From Paragemmobacter ruber (GTDB lineage Bacteria; Pseudomonadota; Alphaproteobacteria; Rhodobacterales; Rhodobacteraceae), in NCBI RefSeq assembly GCF_009908315.1, contig NZ_JAAATW010000001.1, forward strand, positions 930,001 through 994,000: 64,000 nt of DNA. The letters are read 5' to 3'. Positions within the stretch are counted from its first letter, which is position 1, and each line of letters starts with the position of its first letter. The translations under genes were made by a program, and so were the position numbers. Below, piece after piece: positions 44,892 to 53,473 of this stretch. The notes under the pieces were generated by a model, which worked only from the letters and a program-made list of their open reading frames with translations, was not told the origin of the DNA and ran no database searches.

Positions 44892-46862
44892 ATGAACCAG
44901 AAGCCGTCTGCCACGGTTTCGGGCGTCGATCCGCTCCGCACGCTCGATGATTCCGAACTCGACCTTGCCGATTACCTCCGCGACGAGGCGGAACCTCCGC
45001 CACCCCCGCCGCCGCAGGGCTTTGCCGCCCTCACGATCGGGGCGGTCGGCGTGGTTTATGGCGATATCGGGACATCACCGCTTTATGCCTTCCGCGAAGC
45101 GCTGCGCCCCGTCGCGGATGACGGCCTCGCCGCGCCCGAGGTGCTGGGTCTGCTCTCTCTCCTGATCTGGACCCTCACCCTGATCGTGACGGTGAAATAT
45201 GTCCTGTTCCTTTTGCGGGCCGACAACCGTGGCGAAGGCGGCGTGCTCGCGCTCTACACGCTGGCCCGGCTTGCCATCGGCCACCGTTCCCTGCCCGTGC
45301 TCAGCCTCGCCGTGGCGGGGGCGGCGCTCTTTGCGGGCGACGCGATCATCACCCCGGCCATCTCGGTTCTCTCCGCCGTCGAAGGCGCCGGGCTCATCCT
45401 GCCCGATCTGGCCCAATGGATCGTCCCGGTGACGCTGGGCATCCTGCTTGCCCTCTTCCTCGTGCAACGGCGCGGGACAGGGGCGATGTCGCTCGCCTTC
45501 GGGCCGATCACGGCCGTCTGGTTCCTCACCCTTGGCGCCCTCGGCCTGTGGAACATCATCGCCAATCCCGGCGTCCTTGCCGCCTTCTCCCCCGGCTACG
45601 CGTTGGGCTTTCTGATGGAACACCAGACGGTCGCCTTCCTCGTCCTCGGCGCGGTCTTCCTCGCCGTCACGGGGGCCGAGGCGCTTTATGCCGATCTGGG
45701 CCATTTCGGGCGCAAACCCATCATCACCGCCTGGATCGCGCTGGTGATGCCCGCGCTCATCCTCAACTATCTCGGCCAGGGCGCGCTGGTCCTGACCGAT
45801 CCCGCCGCCATCGACGATCCTTTCTTCCGTCTGGTGCCCGAATCCTGGCTTCCCGCCCTTGTCCTGATCGCCACCGCCGCCACCGTCATTGCTGCACAAG
45901 CGGTGATTTCCGGCGCCTTCTCGATGACGCGCGCCGCGATCCAGCTCGGCCTCCTGCCGCGGATGAAGATCAGCCACACATCTTATGACCAGAGCGGCCA
46001 GATCTACATCGGCGCGGTCAATTGGCTGCTGCTGGCGGGCGTCGTCGCGCTGGTCCTGTCCTTCCGCACCTCTGAGGCGCTCGCCTCGGCCTATGGCATC
46101 GCGGTCACCGGCACGATGGTGGTGACCACCCTCTTGGCCATCGTCTACATCACCCGCTCCGGCAAGCTGTCCCTTCCGCTGACCTTGATCCTCGCAGCGC
46201 CGATCCTCATCCTGGAACTGGCCTTTCTCACCTCGAACCTGACCAAGATCCATGATGGCGGTTATGTTCCCCTTCTGCTTGCCGCTCTTGTCATGCTGGC
46301 CATGCTGGCGTGGTGGCGGGGCAGCCAGCAGCTTCTGGCCCATACCCACCGGCAGGCCATCGCGCTGGACAGCTTCGCCACCTCGATGCTGAAAAGCTCG
46401 GCCCCCGTGGTGCCCGGCACCGCCTTCTTCCTGACGCCAGACCCGACGATTGTGCCCTCGGCCCTGCTCCACAATCTGAAACACAACCGTGTGCTGCATG
46501 ACCAGAACGTCCTTGTCACGGTGGAAACCCTGCGCATCCCCGTCGCCGACCCCGATGATCGCGCCAGTTACGAGGTCATCAATCCCCGCTTTGCCCGCCT
46601 AACCCTGCGGTTCGGTTTCATGGAAACCCCGAACGTGACCCGCGCCATGGCCCATGCGCGCAAGGCCGGGCTGAAGTTCGACGTGATGGCCTCGTCCTTC
46701 TTCCTGGGCAAGCGCAGGCCGGTCGTCACCGGCCCGATCGGGCTCGACCGGCTGCTCGACAACATCTACGCGCTTCTGTCGCGGTTCTCGGCCGATCCGT
46801 CCGACTTCTACCACCTGCCCCGCAACCGCGTGGTGGAACTGGGCGAACGCGTGGCCGTCTGA
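44892..46862 (+). CDS. kup: KUP-family potassium uptake protein
   Basis: A 656-residue K+/H+ symporter. After a hydrophilic, Pro-rich start (residues 1-42, with eight consecutive prolines) comes the family signature LTIGAVGVVYGDIGTSPLYAF, then about twelve membrane segments to residue 480 or so. A soluble C-terminal domain begins near FFLTPDPTIVPSALLHNLKHN and contains LRFGFMETPNVTRAM. Length is normal. Monocistronic, with its own promoter. Confidence 0.95.
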   Translation: MNQKPSATVSGVDPLRTLDDSELDLADYLRDEAEPPPPPPPQGFAALTIGAVGVVYGDIGTSPLYAFREALRPVADDGLAAPEVLGLLSLLIWTLTLIVTVKYVLFLLRADNRGEGGVLALYTLARLAIGHRSLPVLSLAVAGAALFAGDAIITPAISVLSAVEGAGLILPDLAQWIVPVTLGILLALFLVQRRGTGAMSLAFGPITAVWFLTLGALGLWNIIANPGVLAAFSPGYALGFLMEHQTVAFLVLGAVFLAVTGAEALYADLGHFGRKPIITAWIALVMPALILNYLGQGALVLTDPAAIDDPFFRLVPESWLPALVLIATAATVIAAQAVISGAFSMTRAAIQLGLLPRMKISHTSYDQSGQIYIGAVNWLLLAGVVALVLSFRTSEALASAYGIAVTGTMVVTTLLAIVYITRSGKLSLPLTLILAAPILILELAFLTSNLTKIHDGGYVPLLLAALVMLAMLAWWRGSQQLLAHTHRQAIALDSFATSMLKSSAPVVPGTAFFLTPDPTIVPSALLHNLKHNRVLHDQNVLVTVETLRIPVADPDDRASYEVINPRFARLTLRFGFMETPNVTRAMAHARKAGLKFDVMASSFFLGKRRPVVTGPIGLDRLLDNIYALLSRFSADPSDFYHLPRNRVVELGERVAV

Positions 46863-46880
46863 CCGGCACGGCGCGGCGGA

Positions 46881-47855
46881 TCACACCATCCGCCGCACCA
46901 CATCCAGCATCCGGTTGGAAAAGCCCCATTCGTTGTCATACCAGCCGAAGACGCGCAGCATCCCCCCCGCCGTCACCCGTGTCTCTGGGCAGGCCATCAC
47001 GATGCTTTCGGGTCGCGCCCGCAGATCGGAGGAAACCAGCGGCCGGTCCGTCGCCCCGATCACCCCACCCGCCGCCCGCAGCGCCGCATTCACCTCCTCC
47101 GCCGTCACCGCCTTCGCCGTCATCACCGCCAGATCGACACAAGAGACCGAGGCCGTGGGAACCCGCACCGCCGACCCTTCGATCCGCCCCGCAATCTGCG
47201 GCAGCACCACATCGAGCAACCGGCTGGCCGAGGTTGTCGTCGGCACCATCGACAGCGCCGCCGCCCGCGACCGCGGATAATCCGCCGCCGGCGCATCCAC
47301 CGTGGGCTGGCTGCCGGTATAGCAGTGAATGGTCGTCATCGACCCGGTGACAACCCCCCAATGATCGTCGATCAGCTTTGCCAAAGGTGCCAGCGCATTG
47401 GTCGTGCAGGATGCGTTGGACACCACCGCCTGATCGCGCAGCGCCATCTCATTCGCGCCCAACACCACCGTGACATCCGCCGCCTTGGACGGCCCCGACA
47501 CCAGTACCCGGCGCGCGCCCGCACGCAGGCCCCGCTCCGCCACCTCTCGTGCATCGGCGCGACCGGTGCATTCCATCACCACATCCACCCCCGCCAGATC
47601 GAGGGCCGAGATATCGGGCGTCCGATAAAGCGGAATCGTCCGCCCATCTACGACCAGCGCCCCGGGTTCCAGCGCAACCGTCCCCCGCCAAGGCCCGAAG
47701 ACACTGTCATATTCGAACAGGTAAGCGCACATCTCGGCCGCCGCGATGTCGTTGATCCCGGCAATGTCCAGCCCCGGCCAGCGGTCCGGCGACTGCAACG
47801 CCGCCCGCAACACCGACCGCCCGATCCGCCCGAACCCGTTGATGAACACGCGCAT
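46881..47855 (-). CDS. Divergent glyceraldehyde-3-phosphate dehydrogenase paralogue
   Basis: A 324-residue type I GAPDH fold starting at ATG 47855 (MRVFINGFGRIGRSVLRAAL). The catalytic Cys is in SNASCTTNALAPL and the base His in MTTIHCYTGSQ, so it should be active on an aldehyde. However, the loop after the His (GSQPTVDAPAADYPRSRAAAL) and the VPTTTSASRLLDVVLPQIAGRI segment, where Arg replaces the usual Lys, differ from standard GAPDH. It could be an erythrose-4-phosphate or other phosphoaldehyde dehydrogenase. It follows the bhc operon on the same strand after a hairpin. Confidence 0.8.
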   Translation of the reverse strand: MRVFINGFGRIGRSVLRAALQSPDRWPGLDIAGINDIAAAEMCAYLFEYDSVFGPWRGTVALEPGALVVDGRTIPLYRTPDISALDLAGVDVVMECTGRADAREVAERGLRAGARRVLVSGPSKAADVTVVLGANEMALRDQAVVSNASCTTNALAPLAKLIDDHWGVVTGSMTTIHCYTGSQPTVDAPAADYPRSRAAALSMVPTTTSASRLLDVVLPQIAGRIEGSAVRVPTASVSCVDLAVMTAKAVTAEEVNAALRAAGGVIGATDRPLVSSDLRARPESIVMACPETRVTAGGMLRVFGWYDNEWGFSNRMLDVVRRMV

Positions 47856-47936
47856 GACCACCCTCCCCCAAGCAGGCCCAGACAGACCACGCCCCTGCAT
47901 GGGGTTCAATGCCTGAAACGAAATATGATCAAATGG

Positions 47937-47964
47937 GTAGGATGGGCAGAACTGCCCATCCTAC
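47937..47964. repeat. Strong palindromic hairpin between bhcD and the GAPDH gene
   Basis: GTAGGATGGGCAG (47937-47949) pairs perfectly with CTGCCCATCCTAC (47952-47964) around AA. It lies 7 bases after the bhcD stop (minus strand). No U-run follows on that strand. The GTAGGATGGGCA core is reminiscent of dispersed REP-like sequences in proteobacteria, so it may be a repeat acting as an mRNA 3' end stabiliser or weak terminator. Confidence 0.6.
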
Positions 47965-47971
47965 ACCCTTG

Positions 47972-48931
47972 TCAGACCGCAACCTCGATCCCCAGCCCGC
48001 GCTCCTGCGCGCGCTGCACGGCCACTGCCGCCACCGCCAGATCCTGCAATCCAACGCCCGTCCCGTCAAACAGCGTGATCTCTTCCGCCGACCGCCGCCC
48101 CGCATCCGCTCCGGTCAGCACCGCCCCCAAGGGCACGATATCCCCTGCCGCCACAAGCCCAGCCGCCACTGCATGCTGCGCCTCGCCAATCGAAACTGAC
48201 TGCGCCACCTCGTCGGTGAACAGCCGCGCCCGTCCCACCAGCGCCACCTCCACCTCTTGCTTGCCCTTGGTGTCCGTCCCCATGCAGGCCAGATGCGTGC
48301 CCGGCCCAACATGCGCCGCCATCAGGGACGCCGCAGGCGACGAGGTGATCGTGATGATCACCTCCGCCTCCACCATGCGCTCCAACCCGACCGCCTCGAA
48401 GGGCAGGCCCATCTCATCGGCAACCGCCGCAAGCTTGGGCAGCATTTCGGGATGCAGGTTCCAGCCGATCACCCTGTCCCAGTCCCGCACCCGCGCTGCC
48501 GCGCGCAATTGGAACCCCGCCTGATGCCCCGCCCCCACGATCCCCAGCACCCGCGCGTCCGTCCGCGCCAACCGGTCGATCGACAGCGCCGAAGCCGCCG
48601 CCGTCCGCAGTGCGGTCAAGAGGTTCCCCCCCACCATCGCCACAGGCCGCCCCGAATCCGGGTCGAACAGATAGACCGTCGATTGGTGATTGGTGATCCC
48701 GCGGCCCGCGTTGCCCGGGAAGTATCCTCCCGCCTTCACACCCAGCATCCCCCCGGCCCGGTCCAGCCCGGATTTGAAGCCATACTGCCGCCCCTCTCCC
48801 AGCGCCTCGCGCACCACGGGGAAGTTGTAAGCCTCGCCCCGCGCCATGGCGGCAAAGGTGGCGGCCACTGCCACCAAGGCATCCTCGGGCGAGACGAGGT
48901 CGGCGATCAGCGCCTCGGGAACGATCAGCAT
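47972..48931 (-). CDS. bhcD: Iminosuccinate reductase (beta-hydroxyaspartate cycle)
   Basis: A 319-residue member of the ornithine cyclodeaminase / mu-crystallin family. In the bhc cluster this protein reduces iminosuccinate to L-aspartate with NAD(P)H. It has MLIVPEALIADLVSPEDALV at the start (ATG 48931 after AAGGA), GFKSGLDRAGGMLGVKAGGY, NHQSTVYLFDPDSGRPVA and the nucleotide motif LGIVGAGHQAGFQLRAA. Assignment as BhcD rather than a cyclodeaminase rests on its place after bhcABC. It is separated from bhcC by a 75-base gap containing a stable hairpin. Confidence 0.92.
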   Translation of the reverse strand: MLIVPEALIADLVSPEDALVAVAATFAAMARGEAYNFPVVREALGEGRQYGFKSGLDRAGGMLGVKAGGYFPGNAGRGITNHQSTVYLFDPDSGRPVAMVGGNLLTALRTAAASALSIDRLARTDARVLGIVGAGHQAGFQLRAAARVRDWDRVIGWNLHPEMLPKLAAVADEMGLPFEAVGLERMVEAEVIITITSSPAASLMAAHVGPGTHLACMGTDTKGKQEVEVALVGRARLFTDEVAQSVSIGEAQHAVAAGLVAAGDIVPLGAVLTGADAGRRSAEEITLFDGTGVGLQDLAVAAVAVQRAQERGLGIEVAV

Positions 48932-48968
48932 GTCATGTCCTTGCCGGAAATCTGGTTTCTCGGGCAAA

Positions 48969-48993
48969 GCGGGGGGAGCCCCGCTCCCCCCGC
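48969..48993. repeat. Stable GC hairpin between bhcC and bhcD
   Basis: GCGGGGGGAGC (48969-48979) and GCTCCCCCCGC (48983-48993) form a perfect 11-bp stem with a 3-base loop, the only intergenic element inside the otherwise abutting bhcABCD operon. It ends 38 bases before the bhcD start in transcription order. It could protect bhcABC mRNA or lower bhcD expression. Confidence 0.65.
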
Positions 48994-49006
48994 ACCCCCC
49001 TGCACC

Positions 49007-50173
49007 TCAATAGGCCTTGCCTCGCGCCGAAACGGGCCAGACCACCTCCACCTTCCCGCCCCGCACGCCCACATACCAGTCATGGACATTGCAGGTGGGG
49101 TCACAATGCCCCGGCACCAGCCGCAGCTTGTCATTCACCTTCAGCACACCCGCCGGATCGTCGATCACCCCATGCTCGTCGCTGCACTTGATGTACTTCA
49201 CATCCGTCCGCCCAAAGATCACCGGCAGCCCGCTATCCACCGACTGCGCCTTCAACCCCGCATCGCAGATCGCCTTGTCCGGCTTGGCATGGCTCATGAC
49301 ACTCGTCAGGATGAACAGCGCATTCTCCCATTCCCCCTGATCAATCCGCCTGCCTTCCTTGTCGAGGATGCGCCCGTAATCGGCATCCATGAAAGCGTAA
49401 GAGCCGCATTGCAGCTCGTTATAGACCCCGGAATTCCCCTCGAAATAGTAGGACCCCGTGCCACCCCCGCCAACGATGTCGCAGTCCAGCCCCGCGGCCT
49501 TCAACGCCTCCACCGCGTCGCGGACCATCGCCACCGCGATGTCGATCTTGGCCTTGCGGTCCTCATAACGGTCCATGTGCTGCATTGCGCCCTGATAGGC
49601 CTGGATGCCCGCGAACCGCAGCCCCGGCGCCGCGGCGATGGCCTTGGCCAAATCCACCACCGCCGGGGTGGTCGTCACCCCGCAGCGCCCTGCGCCGCAA
49701 TCGATCTCCACCAGACATTCGATCGTGGTCCCATGTTTCACCGCCGCCGCAGACAGGTCCGCCACATTCGCCATATCATCCACGCAGCAGATCGCCCGCG
49801 CCCCCAGCTTTGGGATGCGTGCCAGGCGGTCGATCTTCGCCGGATCGCGCACCTGATTGCTTACCAGCACATCCTTGATGCCCCCCCGCGCAAAGACCTC
49901 GGCCTCGCTCACCTTCTGGCAGCAGACGCCAACCGATCCGCCCAGCCGTTCCTGCAACAGCGCCACATCGACCGACTTGTGCATCTTCCCATGCACCCGG
50001 TGCCGCACGCCCATCTCCTGCGCGAACCGCCCCATCTTCACGATGTTGCGCTCCAGCGCATCCAGATCCAGCACAAGGCAGGGCGTCTGGATATCCGCCT
50101 CATCCATCCCCGGCAGGGCGGGAATGTCATAGCCCACTTCCAGCCCGTCGAAATCTCCGCGTCCGTCCATCAT
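49007..50173 (-). CDS. bhcC: Beta-hydroxyaspartate aldolase
   Basis: A 388-residue fold-type III PLP enzyme of the D-threonine aldolase family. In the cycle it joins glycine and glyoxylate to (2R,3S)-beta-hydroxyaspartate. Visible motifs are YDIPALPGMDEADIQTPCLV, the PLP-Lys region HGKMHKSVDVALLQ, VEIDCGAGRCGV, GGGTGSYYFEGNSGVYNELQ and the C-terminal metal/substrate motif PGHCDPTCNVHDWYVGVR. It agrees closely with Paracoccus BhcC as I remember it. The start at 50173 is two bases after the bhcB stop; ATG 50170 is equally possible. Confidence 0.95.
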   Translation of the reverse strand: MMDGRGDFDGLEVGYDIPALPGMDEADIQTPCLVLDLDALERNIVKMGRFAQEMGVRHRVHGKMHKSVDVALLQERLGGSVGVCCQKVSEAEVFARGGIKDVLVSNQVRDPAKIDRLARIPKLGARAICCVDDMANVADLSAAAVKHGTTIECLVEIDCGAGRCGVTTTPAVVDLAKAIAAAPGLRFAGIQAYQGAMQHMDRYEDRKAKIDIAVAMVRDAVEALKAAGLDCDIVGGGGTGSYYFEGNSGVYNELQCGSYAFMDADYGRILDKEGRRIDQGEWENALFILTSVMSHAKPDKAICDAGLKAQSVDSGLPVIFGRTDVKYIKCSDEHGVIDDPAGVLKVNDKLRLVPGHCDPTCNVHDWYVGVRGGKVEVVWPVSARGKAY

Positions 50174-50175
50174 CC

Positions 50176-51147
50176 TCACCCTTTCATCCAAGGCAGCTTG
50201 TCCAGATCCACATTCCCGCCGGTCAGGATCACCCCTACCCGCTTGCCCCGGAACCTATCCGGGTTCTTCAGGATCACCGCCAGCGGGACCGAGCAACTGG
50301 CCTCGATCACGATCTTCATCCGCTTCCAGTGCAGCTTCATCGCCTCGACGATCTCCTCCTCCGTCGCGGTCAGCACATCGGTCGCGTAGGTCCGCAGGAA
50401 ATGCCAGGTCAGTTCCTTCAACGGCACTTTCAACCCGTCCGCCACTGTATCGGGCGCATCATCGGCGATGATGTGCCCCGCCCGGAAACTGCGCGCCGCA
50501 TCATCGGCATTCACCGGCTCGGCGGCATAAATCTCCACCCCCGGCGCGATGGAAGACAGCGTGAGGCAAGTTCCCGAAATCATGCCGCCCCCGCCGATGG
50601 GGGCCACCACAGCATCCAGCCCCTCCACCTGCTCCATCAACTCGCGCGAACAGGTCCCCTGCCCCGCGATCACGCGCGGATCGTTGTAGGGATGCACGAA
50701 ATCCGCCCCCGTCTGCGCCTGCACCTCGGCAAACACCGCCTCGCGGCTGCTGGTGGACGGCTCGCATTCCACGATCACCCCGCCATAGCCCCGCACCGCA
50801 TCCTTCTTGGCCTGTGGCGCCGTGCGCGGCATCACCACCGTGCAGGGTATCCCCCGCCGCCCCGCCGCATAGGACAGGCTCAGCGCATGGTTCCCGCTCG
50901 AATGCGTGGCCACCCCCCGCTCCAGCTGATCCTCGCGCAGGCCAAAGACGGCATTGCTCGCCCCCCGCACCTTGAACGCCCCGGCCTTCTGGAAGTTCTC
51001 GCATTTGAAGAACAGCTCCGCCCCCGTCAGTTCGTTCAGGAACGAAGATGTCAGCACCGGCGTCCGGTGGATATGCGGCGCGATCCGCGCATGGGCCTCC
51101 ACCACATCCTCATAGGTCGGCACCCACAATCCCTGAAAATCCTTCAT
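50176..51147 (-). CDS. bhcB: Beta-hydroxyaspartate dehydratase
   Basis: A 323-residue serine/threonine dehydratase-like PLP enzyme that removes water from beta-hydroxyaspartate to yield iminosuccinate. The Schiff-base Lys is in KAGAFKVRGASNAVF, the substrate loop is SSGNHALSLSYAA and the PLP phosphate loop is GGGGMISGT. ATG 51147 follows GGGGGAGG, 10 bases after the bhcA stop. Threonine dehydratase is the closest alternative, but synteny with bhcA, bhcC and bhcD decides. Confidence 0.94.
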   Translation of the reverse strand: MKDFQGLWVPTYEDVVEAHARIAPHIHRTPVLTSSFLNELTGAELFFKCENFQKAGAFKVRGASNAVFGLREDQLERGVATHSSGNHALSLSYAAGRRGIPCTVVMPRTAPQAKKDAVRGYGGVIVECEPSTSSREAVFAEVQAQTGADFVHPYNDPRVIAGQGTCSRELMEQVEGLDAVVAPIGGGGMISGTCLTLSSIAPGVEIYAAEPVNADDAARSFRAGHIIADDAPDTVADGLKVPLKELTWHFLRTYATDVLTATEEEIVEAMKLHWKRMKIVIEASCSVPLAVILKNPDRFRGKRVGVILTGGNVDLDKLPWMKG

Positions 51148-51157
51148 CGCCTCCCCC

Positions 51158-52348
51158 TCACTCTGCCGCCATCGCCATCGGTATTGCCGACCCGCGATAG
51201 AACTCCGCCGCTGCCGCCACGCCCGATCCCAACCGGATATCCCATCCCAGATCGGCCATGCACATCTCCGCCGTGGCAAGCCCACCCAGAACCATCACAT
51301 CCGTCAGCATCCCCAGATGCCCGATGCGGAACACCTTGCCCGCCACCTCGCCCAACCCCACGCCAAAGGCCACGCCATATTTCTCCGCCGCCAGCTTCAC
51401 GAGGTCCGTGCCATTGCAGCCCGGCGGAACCACCACCGCCGTCACCGTCTCGGAATACAGATCAGGCGACGCCGCACAGGGCCGCATCCCCCAGGCCGCC
51501 ACCGCGCGCCGCACCCCTTCGGCCAGCCGCGCATGGCGGGCATAGACAGCCTCCAGCCCCTCCTCCTCCAGCATCTCGATGGATTTGGCCAATCCCGCAA
51601 TCAACCCCACCACAGGCGTGTAAGGATAGCCACCCCCGGCATAGCTCCGCAGCATGTCGCGGAAATCGAAGAATGTCCGCGGCAGCCGCGCCCCCTCCAT
51701 CGCCGCCAGCGCCTTGTCGGACACCCCAAGGATTGCCAGCCCCGCCGGCAGCATGAAACCCTTCTGGCTGCCCGCCACGGCGATATCGACGCCCCATCCG
51801 GCCATGTCGAAGGGCATCGACCCGATCGACGACACGCCATCCACGAACAGCATCGCCCCATGCCCCGCCGCGTCCATCGCGCGGCGGATGCCCGCGATGT
51901 CCGAACGCACGCCCGTCGCCGTCTCGTTATGCGTGGCAAGCACCGCCTTGATCCGCCCGGCCTTGTCCGCCCGAAGCGCAGCCTCAATCGCCGCCACGGG
52001 CGCGCCCTGCCCCCAGGGCGTCTCGGTGATCTCCACCTCCAGCCCGTGCCGCTGACACAGGTCAATCCAGCGATGGCTGAACATCCCGAACCGCGCCGCC
52101 AGCACCCGATCACCGGGCGACAGGGTGTTGGTGATCGCCGCCTCCCATCCGCCCGTCCCTGTGGACGGCAGGATGATCACCTCGCCCCCCACCATCCCCA
52201 GCACCCGCCGCACCCCCGCCACTGCAGGACGGAACAGCTTGCCAAAAGCCGCCGACCGATGATCCAGCGTCGGCATGTCACAGGCCTTGCGGATCGCCTC
52301 GGGAATGTTCGTCGGGCCGGGAATGAAGACAGGGTTCTGAAAGGACAT
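51158..52348 (-). CDS. bhcA: Aspartate-glyoxylate aminotransferase
   Basis: A 396-residue class V aminotransferase (serine-glyoxylate aminotransferase type) that transfers the amino group of aspartate to glyoxylate, giving oxaloacetate and glycine. Motifs are NPVFIPGPTNIPEAIRKACD, STGTGGWEAAITNTLSPGD, VDGVSSIGSMPFDM and the PLP-Lys in AGSQKGFMLPAGLAIL. It is the first gene of the operon, divergent from bhcR across 151 bases. The start at 52348 is preceded by a GGTGG run. Confidence 0.94.
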   Translation of the reverse strand: MSFQNPVFIPGPTNIPEAIRKACDMPTLDHRSAAFGKLFRPAVAGVRRVLGMVGGEVIILPSTGTGGWEAAITNTLSPGDRVLAARFGMFSHRWIDLCQRHGLEVEITETPWGQGAPVAAIEAALRADKAGRIKAVLATHNETATGVRSDIAGIRRAMDAAGHGAMLFVDGVSSIGSMPFDMAGWGVDIAVAGSQKGFMLPAGLAILGVSDKALAAMEGARLPRTFFDFRDMLRSYAGGGYPYTPVVGLIAGLAKSIEMLEEEGLEAVYARHARLAEGVRRAVAAWGMRPCAASPDLYSETVTAVVVPPGCNGTDLVKLAAEKYGVAFGVGLGEVAGKVFRIGHLGMLTDVMVLGGLATAEMCMADLGWDIRLGSGVAAAAEFYRGSAIPMAMAAE

Positions 52349-52403
52349 GGCGACCACCTCGCTTGGGCATGGCATGACCCTACGCCCAGGCCAACCGCAG
52401 CAC

Positions 52404-52437
52404 AATTTTTTCGAAAAGATTTTTCATATTCTGAAAA
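52404..52437. promoter_or_regulatory. Candidate operator in the bhcA-bhcR divergent promoter
   Basis: AATTTTTTCGAAAAGATT (52404-52421) is an 18-bp palindrome with one mismatched pair. Overlapping it, GAAAA and TTTTC blocks alternate: GAAAA 52413-52417, TTTTC 52421-52425, GAAAA 52433-52437. On the bhcA strand a weak -35 TTGTGC and -10 TAGGGT follow with 17-base spacing. IclR-family BhcR probably binds here. The core TTTTCGAAAA is shared with the palindrome at 24399. Confidence 0.5.
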
Positions 52438-52499
52438 GTACACTATCCTCTCTAAAAATCAGGGACTTGCGCTTTTTCATCCAAACCGGACGCTTGCAG

Positions 52500-53315
52500 A
52501 TGCCCACAAAACCCCGCGGCCGCCCCAAGGCCTTCCACGACAAGACCGACCAGAACACCGTGCAGGCGCTCGACCGCGCACTGGGCCTTCTCTCCACCCT
52601 CGCCGCCCATCCCGGCATGACACTGTCCGAACTCGCCGAAACCTCCGGTCAGGCCGTCGCCACGGTCTATCGCGCGCTGGTCACCCTGCAATCCCACGGC
52701 ATGGTGGAAGCGGAAGATCCCGCCCAGACCTGGCATATCGGCCCCGGCGCCTTCCGCACAGGCTCCGCCTTCCTACGCCGCACAAAGGTTGTGGAACGCG
52801 CCCGCGCCGCGATGGACGGGCTCATGCGCGACACGGGCGAAACCGCCAATCTCGGCGTCGAAGTGGGGGATGAGGTTCTCTTCCTCTCACAGGTCGAAAC
52901 CCATCAGGCGATCCGCGCCTTCTTCCCCCCCGGCACCATCGCGCCCATGCATGTCTCCGGCATCGGCAAGGCCCTGCTGGCTTGGTATCCCGAAGACAAG
53001 ACCCGCGGCATCCTCGCCCGCAAGGGCCTTCAACGCTTCACCACCCTCACCCACACGTCCGAGACCGCCCTCCTGCGCGATCTCGCCCGCACGCGCGACC
53101 GCGGCTTCGCCATCGACGATCAGGAACGCGCCGAAGGCATGCGCTGCGTCGCCGCCCCCATCTTCAACGCCCATGGCGAACCCGTCGCGGGTCTCTCGGT
53201 CAGCGGCCCGGCCTTCCGCATGGGCTTGTCTGACGCAACCCGCCTCGGCACCCTCGTCCGCGCCGCCGCCGACAAGGTGACAGAGGCAACGGGCGGCCAG
53301 CAACCCGCGCCCTGA
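52500..53315 (+). CDS. bhcR: IclR-family regulator of the beta-hydroxyaspartate cycle
   Basis: A 271-residue IclR regulator. The basic start MPTKPRGRPKAFHDKTDQ is followed by a winged helix (LDRALGLLSTLAAHPGMTLSEL, then GQAVATVYRALVTLQ). The C-terminal GAF-like effector domain has ANLGVEVGDEVLFLSQVE, AFFPPGTIAPMHVSGIGKALLA and GMRCVAAPIFNAHGEPVAGLSV. In Paracoccus the homologue senses glyoxylate. It is divergent from bhcA. Confidence 0.93.
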   Translation: MPTKPRGRPKAFHDKTDQNTVQALDRALGLLSTLAAHPGMTLSELAETSGQAVATVYRALVTLQSHGMVEAEDPAQTWHIGPGAFRTGSAFLRRTKVVERARAAMDGLMRDTGETANLGVEVGDEVLFLSQVETHQAIRAFFPPGTIAPMHVSGIGKALLAWYPEDKTRGILARKGLQRFTTLTHTSETALLRDLARTRDRGFAIDDQERAEGMRCVAAPIFNAHGEPVAGLSVSGPAFRMGLSDATRLGTLVRAAADKVTEATGGQQPAP

Positions 53316-53334
53316 AGTCCCGGCATCCGCTCCT

Positions 53335-53434
53335 TCCCCGTTGTCCAAATATCCGCGGGGGAGGGCGCGCAAGGCGCGACCGGGGGCGGCAGCCCCCCAC
53401 CCCTTCCGACGGGGCGAAGTCCCCGGCGGAAGGG
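53335..53434. repeat. GC-rich repeat and hairpins between bhcR and malY
   Basis: TTGTCCAAATATCCGCGGGG at 53341 is a diverged copy of the TTGGCCCAAATACC element seen at 18550 and 44160. It is followed by GGGGGCGGCAGCCCCC and by a stem CCCTTCCG (53401-53408) / CGGAAGGG (53427-53434) enclosing GGGG/CCCC. It fills the 158-base gap between the converging bhcR and malY-like genes and could serve as a bidirectional terminator. Confidence 0.55.
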
Positions 53435-53473
53435 CAAGGGAATGCCGCGGCACGCGGCGCCGCTCAATTCACC

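Noticed and set aside
47937-47964. Intrinsic terminator for bhcD
   Set aside because: The stem is strong but no U-run follows on the bhcD strand, so it is listed as a palindromic repeat.
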